Shown in pieces: positions 31,279 to 37,383 of a DNA stretch of 37,383 nucleotides. The translations under genes were made by a program, and so were the position numbers. The stretch's first letter is position 1, and the number at the start of each line of letters is the position of its first letter. The DNA is taken from NCBI GenBank assembly GCA_025399215.1, contig MU621261.1, forward strand, positions 1 to 37,383. The letters run 5' to 3'. The notes under the pieces were generated by a model that was not told where the DNA came from, did no database searches, and saw only the letters and a list, made by a program, of their open reading frames with translations. This DNA is from Globomyces pollinis-pini. Its lineage: Eukaryota; Chytridiomycota; Chytridiomycetes; Rhizophydiales; Globomycetaceae.

Positions 31279-31740
31279 TTAGAATTGAAGAGCAGCACCC
31301 TTAGTCTTCTTGTCACCACCCAATTCAAAGTGTTTACAACGTTTAATGGCAATTTGTTGTTTGTACTTGCAAACGGCACATTCAAGTCTAAGCACAATTT
31401 TCTTGGTAGTCTTTGCTTTCTTGTGGAAAACAGGTTTGGTTTGACCACCGAAACCGGATTGTTTTCTGTCATAACGACGTTTACCTGTCGATTAATTACA
31501 TCCAGAAAATACCTTGAGCAAAGAGGGAAGCTTTACCGGTCTTGTATTGAGTCACTTTGTGAGGAGTGTGCTTTCTGCATTCCTTTCCCTTACAGAAGGT
31601 GTTACGTGTTTTAGGGATATTGACCTACAGACGTCAGTAAAGTTCCAGAGGATAAAAGATAAGGTGAAGATGATGAATATTCTACAATCTGCGAGAAGAA
31701 TGAGGATGGATGGATGGATGAATTGTTGTTACTGTACCAT
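31279..31740 (-). CDS. RPL42: 60S ribosomal protein eL42 (L36a/L44)
   Basis: Three exons, 31740-31738 (the ATG alone), 31624-31513 and 31484-31279, make exactly 106 aa. The first intron (31737-31625, 113 nt) separates the initiator codon from [20 protein letters not shown]; the second is 28 nt and restores [20 protein letters not shown]. The family's two CxxC-type zinc-binding pairs are present (C12/C17 and LECAVCKY). The C-terminus is [10 protein letters not shown]. eL42 lies at the large-subunit E site. Proline is found at residue 56, the position where substitution gives cycloheximide resistance in yeasts, so a sensitive ribosome is expected. The placement of the first intron immediately after ATG is common in ribosomal protein genes. 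Two telobox motifs lie about 60-85 bp upstream. Confidence 0.93.
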
Positions 31741-31798
31741 TTTCGTTCAATAAAAGTAAGGCAAAATCAAGTCTTTGGTTGGAATAATACGCCACCCG

Positions 31799-31823
31799 TA
31801 ACCCTAATTCTCTCATAACCCTA
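31799..31823 (-). promoter_or_regulatory. Two telobox motifs (AACCCTA) upstream of eL42
   Basis: TAACCCTAA occurs at 31799-31807 and TAACCCTA at 31816-31823, 17 bp apart and 59-83 bp upstream of the eL42 ATG. Teloboxes are known promoter elements of ribosomal protein genes in plants and several fungi, bound by Rap1/Tbf1/Tay1-type Myb proteins. Confidence 0.5.
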
Positions 31824-31911
31824 CCACTGACATTTGAATACAAAACAAAAAAAAGTACTGGAGATCAATGATATATTCGATAGAATGATGCCTCTTATAA
31901 GTATCGCGAGA

Positions 31912-33515
31912 TTACATTTTACTCACTTGGTTGGACACGTATTGCCATTCATGTAACCGTTGGTATCCAATGAAACTTTCTTCATACCCAAGCAAATCTA
32001 ATACTGCTTTACACGCTTTGAAGCAATCTTCTTTGGAATTATACATATGTATGGAGACGCGGACACATCGTTCTCCTTTAAATGTAAACACAGGTAATTC
32101 AATCCCGTGAATATTCTGTAATTCATCATGTAAATCGCCTTTAAAGGATCGTACTTTATCCGGAAGTAAAATACTCACCATCGAAGCGAACATAGTACTA
32201 TCTACCAACAGTGAAGTGTTCCAACAACTACTTATCATCTCACCACACCAACGAGCCAGTTCTTGATTTCTTTTAATTGGATTTGGAAACCACTGAAAGA
32301 AAGAAATGGCAATAGGAATAGTCAGGTATGTTGAATAATCTTGGGTACCTTGCCAAATAAATTCAGATTGGTGACCCCCTTGTCGGTATCCCCAAGTGAT
32401 TACCAAAGGATGAATCAAATGATGATGTTGCGGTGCAATGTACAAAAATGCACAACCTCTTGGTGTACAAAACCATTTATGTAAATTACTGACATAAAAA
32501 TCCGGTTTCAATAAATCCAACTCTAGATCCAACTGGCCTTTATTGTTAGATAAAATAGATTACCTATTCCATGAGCTCCATCAATCAATGACAAGATTTG
32601 ATGTTCTCTACAAATCTCAATGAGTTCTTTGATTGGCAACACGATTGCTATTACTGTTAAATAATCAGCAATTACCTGAAGGTGATGTGATATGTTCAAA
32701 ACACATTACTTTGATTTTTAGTTGACTATTTAGTTTGACATTTCGTAAAAAATCATCAAAATCTTCTAATAGTGATTCAATTGATAAAGGATATCGCGTT
32801 GGAATCTATTCCGATATCTTTATATACAAACAACTTACAGTGATGAATTTTCCACCAAACTTTTCACAGATAAACTTTATGGATTGCGAAACAGCATTAT
32901 ACGTAAACTAACAACATTAATGATTGATTGTTACATCAAATGCTATGATACAATCTTCAGTGCCAATGTGGATACTATTCAAAACACTCTGAATTCCATA
33001 TTCCACATTAGGTATCAAACAGATATTTGTTGGAGACGTGTTTAAATAAATTGCGAGACTTCTAATTGATCTAACAAGATATCTATACAAGATATTATAA
33101 AAAAAGTAGGGTGGATTGATTTCAATTAGATGATCCCATTTCTATCAAAGAGTCAATGATCGTAATTGTACATGTTTAACATCCAAAGTTGGAATACTGG
33201 CAGCTAACAATTTCAATACATGACTTTATTTACCACCATAAGATCCATGAGCTAAAAATGTTCCTTTCAACCAACTAAAGAACAATTTTCTAGTTTCTAT
33301 TCCAAAGCTTGACTATTGAAATTATATCATAAACAAGATACTGATTTTGATTTCTACAATCAGATTTGTTGAAATTACTTTGAATCTATTCAACCAAACT
33401 TGTTCGAATTCTAATGGATCAGGGGATACATAATCATCTACGAATTCATTATTAGAAATATTGAATTACCATTCGATTCTTGAAGCAATGACTCTAGTGC
33501 TTTATAAGAGACCAT
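31912..33515 (-). CDS. Class V PLP-dependent enzyme (isopenicillin-N-epimerase/Egt2-like)
   Basis: The gene is multi-exon, with ATG at 33515-33513 and TAA at 31912-31914. Splicing small introns yields DDYVSPDPLEFEQVWLNRF, LKGTFLAHGSYGA, then FTYNAVSQSIKFICEKFGG, IPTRYPLSIESLLEDFDDFL, CREHQILSLIDGAHGIGQLD and NLHKWFCTPRGCAFLYIAP. The aspartate of SLIDGAH is expected to contact the pyridine nitrogen and the lysine of SNLHKW to form the PLP Schiff base, as in class V aminotransferases related to isopenicillin N epimerase, cysteine desulfurases and hercynylcysteine sulfoxide lyase. The C-terminal domain contains GERCVRVSIHMYNSKEDC, the usual substrate-carboxylate arginine segment. The middle region (33060-33200) is only partly resolved. 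The substrate cannot be read from sequence. No signal peptide is seen, so it is probably cytosolic. Confidence 0.83.
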
Positions 33516-33663
33516 GATAGATTTCAATTATATGTGGTTGTTTGTCTGTGCGACCGTGATGGTAGAATTATTTGACTAAGAGGTAGGTTAAAAACGTATC
33601 AGAATAATTCGATCAAAACAATATTCCAATCAAAATAAAAAGTAAATTTCAATGAAGCTTTTA

Positions 33664-36121
33664 TTACCAAACGTTTGAAGTATCAAACCCATAATCATAC
33701 AAATTACCATTAGATTTCCCATTCTTTGTGTTATCATTCCATTCATTACCTAATATATTGGTTGTATCAACCGTTTTGGTAGGTAAGTCAAGTTCATCAG
33801 ATGGATTCCAGCCTGATTGGGAGTCATCAGCAACTTTGGGTTGGGAATTCCAAACGGATGTGAAGTCTGATGTAGAATATGCGGCTTTCATTGTATTTAA
33901 TGTTGGGAATGAATTGGTATCATTTGAAGCTGATGTAGGGACTGTTGATTGTGTAGTAGGTTGTGTAGTAGGCGTGGGTGAATGACTGGATGGTTGGCCA
34001 CTTGAAAAATCTCCAAAATCGTCTGCCACCACTGATTTTTCGGGTTTAGAACTATTAATTATGTTGGATTCTTCTTTTAAGTTGGTAAAATTTGCCTTAA
34101 ATGAATTATTCGAAGGTTCATTGCCAAAAGTAGCAAAATTCGAGTTTGGAAAAATGGTTGAGTCTTGATGTAAAGGAAGTGGTGATATAGATGAACTTGT
34201 AGACGTTGGGAATGTCAAATTATCTGATGTTAGATTTGCTGGTGGGCTTTCTTTATATGGCGGCTGCAGGTTGGATGAAATAGATGAAGCAGATAGTGGA
34301 ATAGCTCCATTTCCATTCACTGGATTGGCCATAGGAGCTGTAAAATTTGAAGATTGAATATTGGAAGTAGAAGTCGTTATTATGGTATCCAAATCAATAT
34401 CTAACAATGAACTTGAGATGGGTGATGGATCAGAAACTTTTGCAGATTGAGGCTGTTTAGACGAAAGAGCTGAACTGGCAGATTGCGTGTTCATAGTATT
34501 TGGCAATGTTGATTGATTTAAGATTCCAAATTGACTGCTTGATGATCCTGAAAAATGAAAGTCGTCGTCCAATAATGAATTAGATGTGCCCTTGACAACT
34601 GGTTGAGATGCACTTGGAAAAACAGAAGACTGCAGTTCAGTTGGCATTGTGTCCTCCAACAAAGAACCAGATGTGCTCTTGAAGGCTGGTTCAGAAGTGG
34701 TAGGAAAAACAGAAGACTGTTGCTCAATTGCACTTGGCTTTGACTCCGTTGCTTTCCCAAAGTCTCCAAATATGCTTGAAGTAGTTGCACTTTCGACCCC
34801 TCTTAATGCAGCATAGGGATCATCTGATGCTGGTTGTGATGTAGATATAGTCAAAGGCTGCAATACATTTGGTTCAAGAACAGCATTTACAGGGGATACT
34901 ACTGAAGGGAGCAAATTCATGCTGGTATTTGTATTAGAAGTTTTTGGGGCTGGTGGAAATGAAGCAAAGTTTGCAGAAGATGGAGTAGATACTAATCCTT
35001 GACTAAAATTGGGCATTGTGGCATTCCTGACAGGTTGTGGGAAATTAGCAAAGCTCCCACTCTTTGATCCAACAGAAGGTTGAATATTATTACTAACAGG
35101 TTGGTCAAAGTTGGCAAAGCTTGTATTACTTGATCCAAGTGTTAACAATGAATTGTCTTTGCCTAATTTCAGTATTCAATTTTCATACTTTGGTTTGTTG
35201 CTGAAAACGATTGGGATCCTTTAAATTTCAACGTCCCAATAGTGGTTGTTACATTACCTACCATATATTAGTTGCAAAAATACATTACCGGTATTTGAAG
35301 AAGTATTAAACGATGAAGTCCCGGAAAAATTCAGTTGGTCTAGATTGTTCTTAGTAGAGGTACCATTTCCAAGTGGGATATGAGTAGCTGATTGAAATTG
35401 CATTATCTCAGGACCATCAGGTGATTCAGGAGCATCTAAATGAACATTCTTATAGTCTCCAAAAATATCCATTTGAAGCGGATTGAGGTTCTTTTTGGTT
35501 TCAAAATTAGTAGAGCTGAAATTGGCAAATGAAGAATCTTTCTGAATATTGGTATTTGAAAAGCTTGAAAATGAGTTCAATTGTTGTGCGTTTGATGGTA
35601 CTGGTGGTGGTGATATTAATGACTTGCCAAAACTACCAAAATCAAATGAATTGGCCTATGGTTAACTTGCTTCAACTTACTTCAGAGGAATCAGTTGCAT
35701 TCGAATGATATATTTTATCTTGATACTTTGCCTTCAAGAAGAACTTGGTTAAATCAGCACTCTTTCCATTCGGCTCTTGATCTTTATCATTCCATTTAGC
35801 CATCCATATGTTTCTAGAAACCTATCAACTATAAGTAAGGAAGTGAATTAACTGCATTTCCACCCTTCTTTAACGCATTCAATTCATCTTCAGTAAATAT
35901 AGAAGCAGAAATTGATTTTATTCGGAAGTTGAAATCTCTCAAGAATCCAGAGCATTGAGAACAAACAAATGTATTCAGAGTGACATTTACATTAGAAGGA
36001 AACTGACATCAACAAGCAGGACATATACCTTCTGTAAGCAATCAGCACATCGTTTATTTGCCGGATCTTTTAGCAATTCGTTAATCACTTGAGATTGAGT
36101 TGGTTTTTTGAAATTGAACAT
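33664..36121 (-). CDS. AGFG-type ArfGAP with long Ser/Asn-rich tail
   Basis: The ATG is at 36121-36119. The N-terminus carries an ArfGAP zinc finger: NKRCADCLQK, a 26-nt intron, FPSNVNVTLNTFVCSQCSGF, then RIKSISASIFTEDELNALKK and, after a 31-nt intron, VSRNIWMAKW. The C-x2-C...C-x2-C spacing and the SISASIFT/VxRxIW elements match ArfGAPs, and ARF GTPase activation in vesicle traffic is expected. However, the arginine-finger region reads GFLRDFNFRIKS, as in the divergent AGFG/HRB subfamily, so activity is uncertain. The remaining roughly 650 residues are disordered and rich in S, N, P and T with repeated SxFANF and FGDF motifs (SFANFPQP, IFGDFGKA, DDFGDFSS), which resemble short endocytic adaptor-binding peptides. 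Exons after 35254 join across introns near 35250 and 35170 in frame. Confidence 0.83.
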
Positions 36122-36522
36122 CAGTTGGAAAAACTAAAAAACTGGCACAAAATTCTTAACTTAGTTAATGGATAGTATTGTGAGGAGATCTATTCTTATG
36201 CTCGACTCATGGGAAATCAATAGAAGATATTCAATGAATTCAGCATACATTAACCATATTCCCATATGATGATTCAACCATATTGGATATGTATTTATTT
36301 TTTGAAGAATCTTCTGCATAAATATGGTATCTACTGATGGATCTGATTGATGTAATTGATTTTATGTTGGTTCTCTCCCCTCTCTTCCCACTTTCCACCT
36401 TCCTCCTCATCTCCACCCCCAAATTCGCTTAAATAGTGCATTCCTTTATTACATACCTTACTGATTCTTACACGTTAGCAGTAGCTTTCTGTTGCGATCT
36501 CACAGATAAAGAACCACTTCTG

Positions 36523-36592
36523 TAACGATCTTACATTTGTGGTTCCTTTCGTGACTCCTACCTTCTCATACCATTTAACTGGTATCTCTTAT
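36523..36592 (+). repeat. Left flank of a duplicated hairpin-bearing segment
   Basis: It begins GTAACGATCTTACATTTGT and includes ATACCA-tttaac-TGGTAT (36568-36585), an inverted repeat with a 6-bp stem. A diverged direct copy lies at 36774-36828. Confidence 0.55.
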
Positions 36593-36745
36593 CCAACATC
36601 CTATCTTTCGTGTCCTTCTTATTTCCAACTTAACTTTCGTACCTCCTATATCCAATCTATCTTTCGTATCTTCTATCCAATCTATCTTTCGTGCCCTATT
36701 ACCAATCTATCTTTCGTATCTTATATCCAACCTACTTTTCAAATC
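36590..36745 (+). repeat. Degenerate tandem repeat, 25-30 bp unit, about six copies
   Basis: Units follow TATCCAATCTATCTTTCGTA plus 5-8 bases. The three central copies (about 36649-36723) have a 25-bp period and are nearly identical; outer copies are longer and diverged. A CTTTCGT core recurs in the array and once just upstream (about 36547). The unit has no coding periodicity. Confidence 0.75.
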
Positions 36746-36773
36746 CTAAATCCGTCCAAACCTTCCTGCATTT

Positions 36774-36828
36774 GTAACAACCTTACATCTGTTCCTTCTC
36801 AATACCACACTTAGCTGGTATCTCCTTT
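36774..36828 (+). repeat. Right flank of the duplicated hairpin-bearing segment
   Basis: It begins GTAACAACCTTACATCTGT and includes ATACCA-cacttagc-TGGTAT (36802-36821). It shares order and content with 36523-36592, so the tandem array lies between two direct copies. Confidence 0.55.
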
Positions 36829-37073
36829 CACACCAACCTCTTCCCAGGCTCTCATTGATTATTTTATTGTCATCCTGTCCACCCATCCACCTCCAGTCCT
36901 TTTGATCTACTCATCTGCCTTCAGTTCTTTTGGTGACTTAGGTACTAAAACTGTTGGTTCCTCTCCCCACCTTCCTCCTCATCTCCACCTCTGGTTTCTG
37001 TTATATATTTCTGGAAAATTATAAAACCACTTCAATTTTCGCTAAAAACACTTCAATTATAAAAACACTTCAA

Positions 37074-37099
37074 TAACCCTAACATTTACCTAAGGGTTA
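37074..37099. repeat. Inverted repeat of telobox-like sequence
   Basis: TAACCCT (37074-37080) and AGGGTTA (37093-37099) form a perfect 7-bp inverted pair with a 12-base spacer, 50-75 bp before the transposase-like ATG. It could be two divergent teloboxes or a small hairpin. Confidence 0.45.
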
Positions 37100-37149
37100 C
37101 CTAAGTATTACAATTAATAAATGTTTTACTTTTACAAACCAACGAATTC

Positions 37150-37383
37150 ATGCAAGCAGAAACCTTTCAAGCACAATCCAAAGAAGAATTAATAAAACAA
37201 TTGAAGTTGTTTTATAAGGAAAAGAATGTGTTTCTGTCTATCAAAAACAGCAATAATAGACAAGTCATATTAAAGTGTGATAGAGGTGGTTTGGCCGCGG
37301 AGCGTGATCCTAGAGTTCCTCGTAAACGAAATACGTCAAGTAGATTATTCAATTGTCCATTCTCTATTTACTGCTCTCTCAAG
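37150..37383 (+). CDS. MULE/FAR1-like transposase N-terminus, cut by window edge
   Basis: An ATG at 37150 opens a frame of 78 codons that runs off the end of the window. The residues include FYKEKNVFLSIKNSNNRQVI, LKCDRGG, a basic block RDPRVPRKRNTSSR and LFNCPFSIYC. The layout of a beta strand, CDRGG, a basic linker and CPF fits the FAR1/WRKY-GCM1-like zinc-binding DNA-binding domain at the N-terminus of MULE transposases, common in early-diverging fungi. The catalytic domain would lie beyond the edge and cannot be checked. The upstream repeat region may belong to the same element. Confidence 0.6.
   Translation, partial: MQAETFQAQSKEELIKQLKLFYKEKNVFLSIKNSNNRQVILKCDRGGLAAERDPRVPRKRNTSSRLFNCPFSIYCSLK

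Larger units (their letters stand above)
36122..37149. other. Gene-free, repeat-rich right-end region
   Basis: No convincing gene is visible. The stretch is unusually pyrimidine-rich on the plus strand from about 36360 to 37000 and holds a degenerate tandem array, flanking duplicated hairpin segments and two similar CCTTCCTCCTCATCTCCACC blocks (about 36399 and 36970). It leads into a transposase-like frame, so it may be part of a mobile element or its insertion site. Confidence 0.6.

Noticed and set aside
31625..31737. C/D-box snoRNA in the long eL42 intron
   Set aside because: An ATGATGA appears only on the opposite strand and has no CTGA partner in register; the transcribed strand lacks a C box.
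31251..31753. Alternative frames overlapping the eL42 locus on both strands
   Set aside because: The spliced minus-strand frame gives a full-length, fully conserved eL42; the others have no recognisable content.
37074..37099. Telomere or chromosome end
   Set aside because: Only one or two telomere-like words with an inverted partner and coding sequence beyond them, so not a telomeric array.
1..37383. CRISPR arrays, tRNA or rRNA genes, and prokaryotic operons
   Set aside because: I saw no regularly spaced identical repeats with unique spacers, no tRNA cloverleaf or T-loop signature, no rRNA, and the introns rule out a prokaryote.

Overview
The window looks like nuclear DNA from an AT-rich, gene-dense, intron-containing opisthokont, most likely an early-diverging (chytrid-like) fungus. 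The evidence is GT-AG introns interrupting conserved proteins, a Gemin2-type spliceosome assembly factor, ATG16 with a C-terminal WD40 propeller, a CLASP, an ASCC2, and F-box/ankyrin proteins with 'LLADPRVDP'-type repeats of the kind abundant in zoosporic fungi. The lineage is an inference; no rRNA or mitochondrial marker is present. Most introns are only 24-35 nt. In two genes where I placed every splice site by hand (8 and 9 exons) the reading frame closes exactly.

Layout, left to right. 1-2700: VanZ-like membrane protein (-), Gemin2 (+), HUT1/SLC35B1 nucleotide-sugar transporter (-). 2946-7472: SKI2 exosome-cofactor RNA helicase (-). 7755-8234: UspA-type stress protein (+). 8300-11000: a 57-aa COX14-like protein (-) whose start codon lies 30 bp from the start of a divergently transcribed AFG2B/SPATA5L1-like AAA ATPase (+). 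11173-17261: a very large CLASP (-) carrying a repeated RRKS cassette. 17444-19701: ASCC2 (-). 20020-22184: ATG16 (-). 22306-23496: F-box/ankyrin protein (-). 23840-24991: fused double YdcZ/DUF606 transporter (+). 25935-27118: forkhead transcription factor (+). 27341-28719: two tandem secreted lipocalin-like proteins (+). 28920-29591: second F-box/ankyrin protein (-). 30003-36121: CoA-pathway PPC synthetase, ribosomal protein eL42, a class V PLP enzyme and an AGFG-type ArfGAP, all on the minus strand. 36130-37383: repeat-rich DNA leading into the N-terminus of a MULE/FAR1-like transposase cut by the window edge.

The genes are mainly unrelated housekeeping functions: RNA surveillance and ribosome rescue (SKI2, ASCC2), snRNP assembly, autophagy, microtubules, CoA synthesis, translation and membrane traffic. 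I found no operon-like novel system. The signals most worth checking are the ultra-short introns, the 30-bp divergent start pair, the CLASP phospho-motif array, the lipocalin pair with shuffled shared promoter motifs next to a forkhead gene, teloboxes upstream of eL42, and the repeat/transposase block at the right edge.
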